The position numbers and the translations under genes were made by a program. Under the pieces are notes generated by a model. The model was not told the origin of the DNA and did no database searches. It was given only the letters and a program-made list of their open reading frames with translations. A DNA stretch of 64,000 nt from NCBI GenBank assembly GCA_011033025.1, contig WFMF01000364.1, positions 62,001 to 126,000 on the forward strand, given 5' to 3'. This document shows positions 12,018 to 23,400 of this stretch, piece after piece (position 1 is the first letter of the stretch; each line of letters starts with the position of its first letter). The stretch comes from Beroe forskalii. Its lineage: Eukaryota; Ctenophora; Nuda; Beroida; Beroidae.

Positions 12018-12710
12018 GGGATCGTTCACATATAACGTAATCAATTTTTGGCCATTTTCAACCCCCCTCCCTCCCCCTCGTAATCAAACGTAATCAAAGC
12101 CCAACCCCCCTCTCTTGAGGAGAATATTACGTAATCATGGCTTAACCCCCCACCTTTTTGAGTAAAAAATGAAGAAAATGGACAGTGTAAAATTGAGGTA
12201 GGTCTCCCATATAAACGGGAGCCTTCATTATCTATGACAATGACGTCACTCAGAAAAATATAATTAAGCGCACCTAGCGCTTTAAGGACTAGGGTTAGGG
12301 TCAGGATTAGGGTCAAGATTTGTTAGGGTTAGGATTAAGGTTAGGGTTTTGGTTAGGGTTATGGTTAGGTTTAGGATACAGAAAAATTGACGTTTAGATC
12401 TGTGACGTCACTCAGAGCCGTTTATATGGGAGAGATACCAAAATTGATTATGTTTCACCTTTGGAAAAATTTATCAAAATATTGAGGTAAGTTTTAAAAA
12501 ATAGTGCTGAAAAATGGTGCTTTTGAGTTGGTTTTCTGAAAATTTTACTAAAAATACCGGCAAAAAATGTCAAAAATTGTTTCAAAAATTGTAAATTTTG
12601 ATTACGTAATCAACCACCAAACCCCCTCCCCCCTCCTTGTAATCAAACGTAATCATTTGAAAACTCCCCCCCCCTCCCCCAAGGTGATTACGTAATATGT
12701 GAACAATCCC
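12018..12710. mobile_element. Non-autonomous Harbinger-type element inserted in the satellite
   Basis: Terminal inverted repeats start GGGATCGTTCACATATAACG and end with the complement of gggattgttcacatattacg. They are flanked by the 3-bp duplication TTA (12015-12017 and 12711-12713). TTA duplication plus GGG ends fit PIF/Harbinger. A relative with the same ends and the same duplication is at 46059-47237. There is no transposase; interior G/C-rich stretches repeat 'gattacgtttgattacg' on either strand. The satellite continues in phase on both sides, so this is an insertion into it. Confidence 0.8.
12197..12439. mobile_element. hAT-like MITE with telomere-like core, nested
   Basis: Ends are GGTAGGTCTCCCATATAAAC and the complement of gtttatatgggagagatacc. 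The perfect 8-bp target duplication AAAATTGA lies at 12189-12196 and 12440-12447, the length typical of hAT elements. The core (about 12290-12360) is degenerate TTAGGG-like repeats. A CRE-type word (tgacgtcactcag) lies inside each end in inverted orientation. It is nested in the Harbinger-type element. A second copy is at 40169-40442. Confidence 0.8.
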
Positions 12711-12713
12711 TTA

Positions 12714-14012
12714 TAAATGCGCACGCATTGTTATAAATTCGCACGCATTGTTTTAAATGCGCACGCATTGTTATAAATGCGCATGCATTGTTATAAATTC
12801 GCACGCTTTGTTATAAATGCGCACGCATTGTTATAAATGCGCACGCATTGTTATAAATGCGCACACATTGTTATAAATGCGCACACATTGTTATAAATGC
12901 GCCAGCATTGTTATAAATGCGCACGCATTGTTATAAATGCGCACGCATTGTTATAAATGCGCACGCATTGTTATAAATGCGCACGCATTGTTATAAATGC
13001 GCACGCATTGTTATAAATGCGCACGCATTGTTATAAATGCGCACGCATTGTTATAAATGCGCACGAATTGTTATAAATGCGCACGAATTGTTATAAATGC
13101 GCACGCATTGTTATAAATGCGCACGCATTGTTATAAATGCACCCGCATTGCTATAAACGCGCACGCATTGCTATAAATGCGCACGCATTGTTATTAATGC
13201 GCACGAATTGTTGTGAATGAGCACGCATTGTAATGAATGCGCACGTACTTTGATAAATGTGCACGCATTGTGATAAATGCGCACGAATTGTGATGAATGC
13301 GCACGCATTGTGATGAATGCGCACGCATTGTGATGAATGCGCACGCATTGTGATGAATGCGCACGCATTGTGATGAATGCGCACGCATTGTGATAAATGC
13401 GCACGCAATTTAATGAATGCGCACGTACTTTGATAAATGTGCACGCATTTTAATGAATGCACACGCATTTTTAATGAATGCGCACGTACTTTGATAAATG
13501 TGCGCATTTTAATGAATGCGCACGCATTGTGATGAATGCGCACGCATTGTGATGAATGCGCACGCATTGTGATGAATGCGCACGCATTGTGATAAATGCG
13601 CACGCAATTTAATGAATGCGCACGCAATTTAATGAATGCGCACGTACTTTGATAAATGTGCACGCATTTTAATGAATGCACACGCATTTTTAATGAATGC
13701 GCACGTACTTTGATAAATGTGCGCATTTTAATGAATGCGCACGCATTTTAATGAATGCGAACGCATTTTAATAAATGTGCACGCATTTTAATGAATGCGC
13801 ACGCATTTTAATGAATGCGCACGCATTTTAATGAATGCGCACGCATTTTAATGAATACACACATTTTAATGAATGTGTACGCATTGTGATTAATGCGCAC
13901 GCATCGTGATAAATGCGCACGCATTGTGATAAATGCACACGCATTGTGATAAATGCGCACGCATTGTGACAAATATGCACGCATTGTAATGAATGCGCAC
14001 GCTTTTATTACA
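12714..14012. repeat. Satellite array, right part, with higher-order pattern
   Basis: Continuation of the 20-bp array: 'ttataaatgcgcacgcattg' to about 13140, then 'tgatgaatgcgcacgcattg', then 'ttaatgaatgcgcacgcatt'. Between about 13210 and 13740 a block of variant units ('gcacgtactttgataaatgt' among them) recurs in the same order, a higher-order repeat. Long minus-strand frames across it are repeat translations. Confidence 0.9.
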
Positions 14013-14027
14013 TTCCTTATGTACTTG

Positions 14028-14114
14028 CTAAACACGTATATCCCTGTCTGCGTTGCGCGGCGCGCTTCCGTAGGGTAGCGCGGCGCGCGTACGCACACCT
14101 ATGCGGGCTTAGGA
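14028..14114. mobile_element. GC-rich hairpin element, single copy at the satellite border
   Basis: Starts 'gctaaacacgtatatccctg', has a hairpin centre (gcggcgcgcttccgtagggt) and ends 'cacacctatgcgggcttagg'. Same family as 10698-10912 and as 40677-40764, the last of which is absent from the paralogous site in copy B. The family is therefore mobile or excisable. Confidence 0.75.
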
Positions 14115-14219
14115 ACAACAGTACAACTACAACTAAATGCGTGTACATTGCTAGAAATGTATCTAAACATATTGCTTACTTTAAAGATATACATGCCATT
14201 TGTTGACAGTGGTAGAACT

Positions 14220-15235
14220 AAAATCTTGATATTCAATTCAAACTTCATGTAACGGGTGATGACTATTTATCTGGAATTATTTCAATGTATTCTTGTGGGC
14301 AAATCGAGATCATGTTAGAGCTAAAATATGATTATTCTGGACCTAAAAAGTCTGCTGATTCAGAATAGCATCATGAGAGGATTTGAAAACCCTGTTTTCC
14401 CATGCTACTGGCCGATTGGTTTGAGAAGGTACGAAAAAATCTTGCACAAAATCTCAATGACAATAATTATCTCCAAAAGTGTTATTTAAGCCTTACTATG
14501 GGATGATTCTGAGCAGGAGGGTCTCAAGAGTGACTGCAGTAAGTAGCATCACTAAATTATCCAGTTGTGACCCTATGGAACCTAAAACGTGTTCAAAATC
14601 GTCAATTCTAGGATAAAAACTTTCATAAAACTGCGATTTTGGGTAATTGTTAGTCCAAAATTCTCCATACCAATAAATGGAAGTGGTCCAAAGACATGAG
14701 TTATGTTTAATGAGGTCCCTGCCATCAAATCTGAGTGTTTAGACCACCTAGGTCCTATTCTAAGACTTTCTTAAGGCCTGGTGTAGCAAAAAAACACACA
14801 CCTTTTTCCAGAAATTTGGCGTGATTTCAGCTCTAAAATCCAAGAATTTGCTTGATATTCAACAAAAAATGCATGTAGATGTCTTCATTAGTGCCTCAGC
14901 TAACGAAGTTCATGAATAAACCTAGATGGCAACTGATGGGAATGCTCCTGTAAGTGTATGCAATTTTCCAATCATATGTCAGGAATTCAATCTTTGAATT
15001 TGTGCAAGATTTTTTTGTACCTTCTGAAACTAATCGGCCGGTAGCATGGGAGAGCAGGGTTTTCGAATTTTCTCATGATGTTATTCTGAAACAGCAGACT
15101 TTTTAGGTCCAGAATAAGCACATCTGAGCTCTAACATGATCTCGATTTGCCCACAAGAATACATTGAAATAAATCCAGATAAATAGTCATCACCCGTTAT
15201 GTGACATGAAGTTTGAATTAAATATAATTTTATAC
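14220..15235. repeat. Foldback element with about 240-bp arms
   Basis: The arms at about 14235-14465 and 14990-15220 are reverse complements. Shared words include 'gatgactatttatctgga', 'cttgtgggcaaatcgagatc', 'tagcatggga'/'tcccatgcta' and 'ttgtgcaagattttt'. The roughly 520-bp centre has no recognised content. Frames in it are not genes. Confidence 0.8.
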
Positions 15236-16073
15236 CTACACTACTTGCTTTAAAATCAAGATGCCGGAGTTTATTACTATAATAATTATATCCCGTGAAG
15301 GAGCCTACAAGGCAAAGCTCCCACAGAAACCAGACTAGCCCGCGCAAAGTAGATGATCTGAAATCGTCATTACTCCCCATTCTATCGCATGATAATGATG
15401 CAGCTATCGACGGTTAATTATCGGCCCTCAACCTATCGCTCATGCACAAACCCTCCGTGCGCCACTAAGGATGAGAGGTACATCCATTGTTTATAACATG
15501 CACCCCTCAAAGGAGGGAATCCAGGAGCCCTGACATTGTCTTTAGCTTAACAACCCCCGTGTACAGCATTATCATTACAACAGGACGGAGCTGTGTGATT
15601 TGGGAGAGGAGTCTTAATATATACTACCCATTCCACTCAACGCGCTCTTCGCATTGTCATATGCTATTACTTTAAGTATGCGAATTAGGGGATCGAAATG
15701 AGCTCACCCGTTTTATTCTAGTAGGACTGCGTTAATTTGCTATTTGCTCAGGGCTCGGTCACTGTACACCTCGTAGTCAAGTTAAATTGCCTAGTGTTTA
15801 TTGTTTTGTTGTTGAATACTTTAATTGATAATTTGGCTGCAAATGAGGGAGCGTAATTAAAGGCTAGAATCTTTATCAATAAACCGATCACAGTGGTTAA
15901 TTTCAAACAAGTGGTTAATGATCCGTGACCGCAAGAAATGCACAAGAATACAGTTAAAAGATCACTACGAGTACAATAGTTAGCTTTATTCAGCCATTCC
16001 ATTGACATTACACAATACTGATCCAGATTCAATTTAAAGAGCTTAGTTGAAATTAAACCGTTTTCCGTTGTCA
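15236..16073. other. Spacer upstream of the C2 gene; no promoter motif recognised
   Basis: No coding feature recognised. Presumably holds the promoter and 5' UTR of the C2-domain gene starting at 16074, but I see no TATA box or other strong motif. Confidence 0.4.
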
Positions 16074-18894
16074 ATGTCAGTAACACCCCCTATCATTGAT
16101 CATTTGAGCATGCGGATAGTGAACAGCGGGCCAGTGCAGTGGTCCGGGGACAGAAGGACGGACACCAGCTCGGAAAGGACGGACAGTCCCCCACCCCCGG
16201 ATCTGCCGTCCACCCCGCCGCCTCCCCCGGAGATAACGTCACCCCAGGACTCAACTTTCACTGCAGAGCCGGGGGAACTCGAGGCTTACTGCACCGACTT
16301 TGGTATGATGTCTGCATAAACCTTATCATTTTCAGCTCTTTTTCAAACACCATAAAGAATTTAAGATATATCTACTGCTTACAATTTCCTGTAAGTTTAT
16401 GGTTGAATTTAACCCTTGAAATGTCTCAGAAGTGTTGCCACCACCAACGCCTGACAACGAGCCTGCTGAAGCTGGTGAGGAACAGGAAATTGAGATTAAG
16501 CACCCCAGCAACATCTTCCACACTGACAATGTGGGTCAGAGGAGCAGCCCATGGGGACCACCTACCAAGTGAGTTACTGCGACAAAGTGGGACAAACATA
16601 CGTGATTCTTGAGAAAATAATTATCTTTAAGTCTTTCACGTCTAACCTCTGTAAGAAGGTCCTACAGGTTTTTCAGAATGCTCTGTGGTATAAATTCATG
16701 CCCTAACAGCTCGCCCTTCACAGAATAGCCGGATGTTGAAGTAAGTTACTTCACCAAGTCTATGACAAAGAAGAAGGGTTGGGTGGAGCCCACCAAACCT
16801 GCAGCTCCAGCACGCCAGGAGTCTAAGAAGGTGATATTCAAGGCTGATAACAACGAGTTGTACGACCTGTTCGATAGGAGGAGCAAAGGGGAGAACATCG
16901 CCAGACCCCCCACATGTCCCAGGGAGGAGACTGCCGCAAAGGAACTATTCGTGAGTTTGATTATCCGATCATGCTCAATATTGACAATTAGGAATTACAG
17001 ATTTACAGGGCCCAAAATGAGCAGAATTAATTCTTTGAAGTTTTTTGGTTCACATTTTGTTGTTACTTTCCTGATTTAACGGTTTGATACAATAAGTGAA
17101 AATAAAATTGATTGCCTAACTGACTCCTCACTTGGCAGAGGTCCACCAAGAAAGAGGAGATCGGAGGTACGATCCACGTGCGGGTTAGTTTCGCGCAGCC
17201 CGCCAGCCTGTTCGTCATGATCAAGCAGGCAGACGACCTGGTGATCACAGCCCGCAACAAGGATTGTAACCCGTACGCTGCCATCACTCTGCTCGGGGAC
17301 TACGCCGTCAACAAGACCCAGGTAGCTGTTAGATGGCGTGTTTCTCAATCTCATGTTATCCTCTCCATATTTACAAAATGTTGGTGAGTAAAGTTGATGA
17401 AATTCACACGCATTTCCATTGGTATAAAGGCCTTCTGAATTGTCACCAGTGCAGTTTCACTTGATACTTGGTATTTCTAGGTCCAGGAAAAGACGCAGTG
17501 CCCCATCTGGAATGAGACGTTTGAGTTTGCTCTGCCCGAGAAGTTCCTTCAAACAACGTTAGTACAACACTGTGACTACTTTTACCTTGGTCTGGGCCAA
17601 ATATTGTTACATGGTATTGCAAGCATGGTATCTGGTAACCCATCACCCTGGTTACAGATTGTTACCATAGTAACAGTACCTTACACATATCAGGGCTGTG
17701 TTGGTTGTACCTGGTAACCTATCACCCTGGTTACAGATTGTTACCATGGTAACAGCACATAACAATTTACATAGTATTACAAACATGGTACCTGGTAACC
17801 CATCACCCTGGTTTCATACTGTTACCATGGTAACAGTACATTACAATTTACATGGTAATACAAACATGGTACCTGTTGACCCATCACCCTGGTTACATGC
17901 TGTTACCATGGTAACAGTACATTACCTGGTATTGCAAACATGGTACCTGGTGTCCTGGTAGCCCATCACCCTGGTTATATGCTGTCACCAATCACCATGG
18001 TAACAGTACATTGCCCTGGTTACATGGTATTACAAACATGGTACCAGGTAACCTTCACCCTGGTAACAGATTGTTACCATGGTAACTATAACAGTACCTT
18101 ACACCCGTCAGGGCTGTATTGGTGGTAGTGTACAACTTCCACGGTGAAACACACGAGGAGTTCCTTGGTGAGGTACACATTTCCCTGGCTGACTACAAGC
18201 ACTTCAAGGTCATTGATGATTGGTACAATCTCGAGGATTTGGTGAGTTCAATCCCCCCTAAACCTACGTAGTCCCTGTTGAAGCAACTTACAATTGCTAA
18301 TTGATGGCGTCTACAATTGACTCCTTCCACCTCTTTTCACTGCCCCAACAAAGAGACAGCTTGCTCCCCTGTACACCACTTTTCACAGATCGGCATGTAC
18401 CTTATACATAGTGAATAGTGGTATGCAGAGTAATCATGCCACCTCATTTGGGTATAGAGTGAGAAATACATGAATTCACTGAATAGATAAGATGGGAGCA
18501 TTGTTAATAAGCGGGCTGGTCTTTGCGGTAGCTCTACAAGATCCATTACAAAAGAATAATGATAAGGCTGGCTCAGAAAATCTTCTTTTCACAGTGGTTC
18601 AAGTCAACGCTATTGCATATTAATACAGGGATGCATCTGCGTTTTGCATACATTATATGAGGTGTGCATGCATTATGCATTTGTATTTCCACAAGGCTAA
18701 GAGTAAGATGTTTTGATGCTGTAGAATTAATGAAGCATTTCTCTCCCTAATAGCGAGGCGAGGATACAAAGTTTGACGGTTACAAGGAGCTCCAGAAAGT
18801 TCTCCGCTCCCTCAAGACAAAGGCGCCCATGCACCTCCCAGACACACTGGCTCAGGATGAGCTAAGGAAGTTTGAGAACTACAACAGCTATTAG
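16074..18894 (+). CDS. Single C2-domain protein, 7 coding exons, 367 aa
   Basis: Exons: 16074-16302, 16430-16568, 16746-16950, 17139-17321, 17481-17557, 18112-18241 and 18754-18894. They sum to 1104 nt with consistent phases and end in TAG. The first 75 residues are proline/serine-rich (PPPPDLPSTPPPPPE), then acidic, then a KKKGW/NNELYDLFDRR region. The C2 domain spans exons 4-6: GTIHVRVSF, ADDLVITARNKDCNPYAAI, CPIWNETFEFALP, EEFLGEVHISLADY. Loop 1 lacks the usual MDxxGxSDPY acid pattern and loop 3 (VVYNFHGETHEEF) lacks DxD, so calcium-independent membrane or protein binding is likely. The exon-3 acceptor (gtaag, then TTACTTC) is weak and chosen for frame. The subfamily is not recognised. Convergent with the carrier gene. 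Confidence 0.85.
17660..18090 (+). repeat. Intronic minisatellite carrying X-box-like palindromes
   Basis: About 80-bp units in intron 5 of the C2 gene, each with 'cccatcaccctggtta' and the palindrome GTTACCATGGTAAC. Perfect palindromes at 17740, 17821, 17902 and 18073; imperfect ones at 17661 and about 17990. The palindrome fits the RFX X-box consensus GTNRCC-N-RGYAAC. Short frames here are repeat translations. Confidence 0.8.
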
Positions 18895-20441
18895 CTCAAA
18901 CACTTTGTGTAGGGGGGAAGTTACATTCAGCGTGGTCCTGATGTATGATCGCCAGAAGCGTATGGACGTGTCAGGGCCACGCCTAATGTACATTTTTTCT
19001 GTACAGTTTTAGTTAATACCTGCATGGTAACACACATAGATGAAATTGTAAAATGGTGTAGATTGTAATATGCTTTGTTGAGTACATAGCGAATTTTAGA
19101 TATTAATTGATTCTAATTTGTCCAACATCAAAGAGATCATGATGTGAGCATAGATTATAGAGTTATAGATATTAACCCGTACTATTTTTGCTGGCTGCCA
19201 TATGGAACAAAAGCGGCTGTATTCAGAAAAAAGCATATCAATGAGCGAAGTTTAACCATAGTTTAGACACTTTCACATTTATGTTCCGAAGACGAAAATA
19301 GATGGAAAATGAGACAGTTATTTGTTGTTTTAAAAGCTAAAATATGTATGATACACAGAAGTTTTATTAACTTATAATTACCGAATAGTGAATACGTTTG
19401 TTGCTTAAATTCATGTTCAGTTCTCAGAAAAGGTTGATTATTGATACTTTGCAATAAATATTATAATGATTTTTAACGTGCAATTCTTCGTTTTGACCTT
19501 TAAAACTCTAGAATTTTTGTTGTATATCTGCCTACTCTAGACACTTTTAGGTAAATGGGGTTCCAAAACTTTTCGGACACTTCAAGTTCGCAGAGAATGA
19601 AAAAATAACAGGCATTTCGATAAGTAAAACAAATCATATGCCTCACAAACAGAAATTTGAAGTGACGTATATACTTCAGCAACACTTCATTAAAATCCAT
19701 AATCTCCTTTGGGGGCACTCTTCGTAACATCATGATACCGACTTACCTTTAAATATGGAGCATTCGGAGGTTAAGAACTCCATAAAATCATAAATATGGG
19801 TTTGCAATCTACAAATCAAGTAATAAAGAATATAATCAGAAAGTTTCCAAATCTGATAAAATCAATAACGTGCTTAAATATTTCCGATATCGAACATAAT
19901 ATTGATCATATAAATAAAACACTACAAAAACAAACACATAATTAGACGATATCTGAAACATGTTTACTTTTTGAGCATCGTTACTGTATGTCACGACTGG
20001 TATAATGAATTCAAACTTAAATATTGATCATACATAAATTACTGAACCTTACAAAAGGATTAAATAATGCTTACAAAAATAGATGGGTAATGGCAACTCA
20101 ATTCTGAGACATTTGTATGCTACGAGTTCAGAAAATACTTGAGTAGGGACCTTAACATTTCAGCTGATGTTTAGCACTGGTGTCATTACAAAGAGCTTAA
20201 ACGTTCATCATGAAATAAATTCAGCGACTCACGACCGATACATTTTATTTCACGGTGATAATTGAAAACTACGGTAAAATAAGTCAATGAGAAGCTGGCT
20301 TTGCAGTCTTATGAAAGTCCTGGTAATGTTTTGTTTGAGCTGGAGGGCTACTTTTTCGACGCTAAACCCAGAAGAGGACATCGCATGTACGTGGAAACAA
20401 ACAGAGACTAGTAAAACGTAAAATCTATAATCAGCTTACTG
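18895..20441. other. Convergent intergenic region / 3' UTRs
   Basis: Lies between the stop of the C2 gene (18894) and the stop of the carrier gene (20442, minus strand). AT-rich. A polyadenylation-type AATAAA occurs near 19453. No other gene recognised. Confidence 0.5.
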
Positions 20442-23400
20442 TTAGTAGCTTTCGAGGGGAGCCACTGTGTTCATTGCCAGTAGCGCCAGTTCGTAACCCA
20501 TCATACAGCACTGAAAAGGAGAGAATTGCAATCAGGATACGCTTTACTGGTAACTTCCAGCAAGAACTGCTAGAACGCAGTTGAATAATGAAGAATCCAC
20601 GCATATATTCATTGAAATATTTGTTCACATATACACTTACTGCATTAGCAGGCCAAGCTCGTAGAGCGATAGGGACCAGTCCCTTAAAGAATCCTTTCGG
20701 TCCTTCCGTTCTTAGCTGAAAGTAGTCACAAATTATCGAATTATCAATACAAAGCGAGAATATACATTTTCATACTAAGAAACTTACAAAATGAAGTGGT
20801 ATTTCAAGCAATGCTCAATAAAGGTCCTTCCGTTCTTAGCAATTCCGGCACAACGTTTATCGCTCTCTTGTACTTCCCTTCTGGTGCTGGAAAACAATGT
20901 AAAATAAATTTCAACCAAAATGTGAAGCTACATATTCAATCTGATTCAGTGCAGCCTTTTTTGAATTTGTGCACCAGAAAATAGAAATAGAAATATAAAC
21001 CTCATTCCAACATGACTTACCGGTTTGGTACCGGGTTTTGACCACATCAGGAGGAATAGCCCAGGCCCAGTTAGCCCACCCAGCCATGCCACCTGCCATC
21101 AGCACCTGCCAGAACTTCAGGTCTTCCGAGCCACTAGCCTCCTTTAACTTCCGCTTCATAGTCTCGTACATTGCAAAGTAACACCCAGACGCAGGCATAT
21201 CTGGGTAATGAGATTCAGTTTACAATGGCAGTGATTGGTGCCATACTTTTTCCTGAATCATTAGGTCAACTGTTTTTGGGGTCAAAAGTTACTGTTTTTA
21301 AGCATCGAGTTTTACGTTTTCAAGATGTGGATTTGATGTATAGAATTTAATCAGAAATAGGACGAGTAGAGTGGTTACGAACATCTTCAATTGTAACAAT
21401 TAAAACGTCGTGTTCTTGTGATATTTCAATGAATATATCATTCATCATAGTCATACATTCTGAGAAGTTTATTGGTTAGAACATACAACTGACACGCAAC
21501 ATATTCATATCACTAAGCTCTTATCTTAGCTAAATCTATAAATAATTGAATTAAATTAATTTATTGGAAAATGATGTATAGAACAATTTAATCTGTGTCC
21601 TGTCTGATGACTATTATCTCTGACTGCAGTGATGCAAGTCCCTCGCATCAAGCTCCTGATGCCACCCTCGCGATACAGCTGTCTGATAACATCCATTGGA
21701 CCTGAGTACTGCTTCTTACCAGTCGTCTGAATCTGAGGCAGATAGTAGCAATGTTGAGAGGACAATATTCAACCTTAAACTGCTTTGGTGGAAGGTACAA
21801 TTATGGGGGAGGGGGATCGCGATCGAGAGCTCAATCACACTGATAACTGATAAGAAGTGAAGTTTCTGCGCTTTATCGAATCATGCAATAATTTAAAAAG
21901 AAAGCGCAGCGCGCGTCAATAATTGAAAATCGCGCGCGAACACCGCTGTTCGTTTGTACAGCGGATTCCAGATATCAACAGAAAAATTGCAGATATTTGC
22001 CAATTGAGCGGCGTAATATTTATATTCATAAATTACACATTATTATGAATGAATGATAGATGCACGAAGTGAGAAAGAAAGAAAAGTTACTTTTTTATCG
22101 TAATAAATTTGTGTGCTTTCAATGTCATCGATTTGGTATGTGCACGTAACATTTTTCGTCATGTTCGATTGGGTGCTGAGTGGTGTCAACGTCATAGGGT
22201 TGGTATGTGGAATTTGCAAACGTAGCTATTCGTCACGCTTAATATGGTGCAAAGTGGTGTCAACGTCATAGAGTTGGTATGTGCACGTAACGCTATTCGT
22301 CATGCGTGATTGGGTGCTAAGTGGTGTCAACGTCATAGGGTTGGTATGTGGAATGTGCATACGTCACCGTTCGTAACTGATGACTGAGTGGTGTCAGCCA
22401 ACATATATAAAGACATGCACTGCAGTTCTCGTCATTATTTGAGTTGTTTTCTTGTGTACGCTTGTCTTGCTTGCTTAATTCGTTGTTAAGGTACCGTTGT
22501 TGATAAGGTACCGTTGTTAATAAGGTACCGTTGTAAATAAGGTACCGTTGTAAATAATGTACCGTTGTTAATAAGGTACCGTTGTTAATGTACTGTTGTT
22601 AAAAAGGTAGTTGTTAATAAGGTACCGTTGTTAAAAAGGTGCCGTTGTTGAAAATGTACCGTTGTTAATAGGGTACCGTTGTTAATAAGGTACCGTTGTT
22701 AATAAGGTACCGACCTAAATAAGGTACCGTTGTTAACAAGGTACCGTTGTTAATAAAGTACCGTTGTTAATAAGGTGTCGTTGTTAATAAGGCACCGACC
22801 TAAATAAGGTACCGTAGTTAATAAGGTACCGTAGTTAATAAGGTACCGTAGTTAATAAGGTACCGTAGTTAATAAGGTACCCTTGTTAATAAGGTACCCT
22901 TGTTAATAAGGTACCCTTGTTAATAAGGTACCCTTGTTGATAAGGTACCCTTGTTGATAAGGTACCCTTGTTAATAAGGTAAGGACCTAAATAAGGTACC
23001 GACCTAAATAAGGTACCGTTGTTGATAAGGTACCGTTGTTAATAAGGTACCCTTGTTAATAAGGTACCGCTGTTAATAAGGTACCGTTGTTAATAAGGTA
23101 CCGTTGTTAATAAGGTACCGTTGTTAATAAGGTACCGTTGTTAATAAGGTACCGTTGTTAATAAGGTACCGACCTGAATAAGGTACCATTGTTAATAAGG
23201 TACCGTTGTTAATAAGGTATCGTTGTTTATAAGGTACCGTTGTTAATAAGTTACCGTTGTTAATAAGGTACCGTTGTTAATAAAGTTTTTGAAACGATTA
23301 TCATCCAACTGATAAAAATATCGTTTTCAAAACTATAATAGCGCGATAATCGATTTAACGTGCGATTATCGTTTTTAAATGAAATTATCGTTTCTAAAAA

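Noticed and set aside
12285..12365. TTAGGG-like repeats as a telomere or chromosome end
   Set aside because: The tract is short, degenerate and inside a MITE with clear 8-bp target duplications. The same occurs at 40278-40375.
11150..14012. Regular repeats that could suggest a CRISPR array
   Set aside because: Units are 20-22 bp in direct tandem without unique spacers, and the genome is eukaryotic. It is a satellite.
13151..14098. Long minus-strand frames (repeated HNACAFITMRAH)
   Set aside because: They are translations of the satellite, since the repeat happens to stay open. No independent coding signal.
17698..18128. Plus-strand frames in the X-box region
   Set aside because: Translations of the 80-bp minisatellite inside an intron whose flanking exons splice in frame without them.
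22487..23283. Tandem array as a coding repeat
   Set aside because: The 17-bp unit is not a multiple of three and contains TAA, so all frames stop within a few units.
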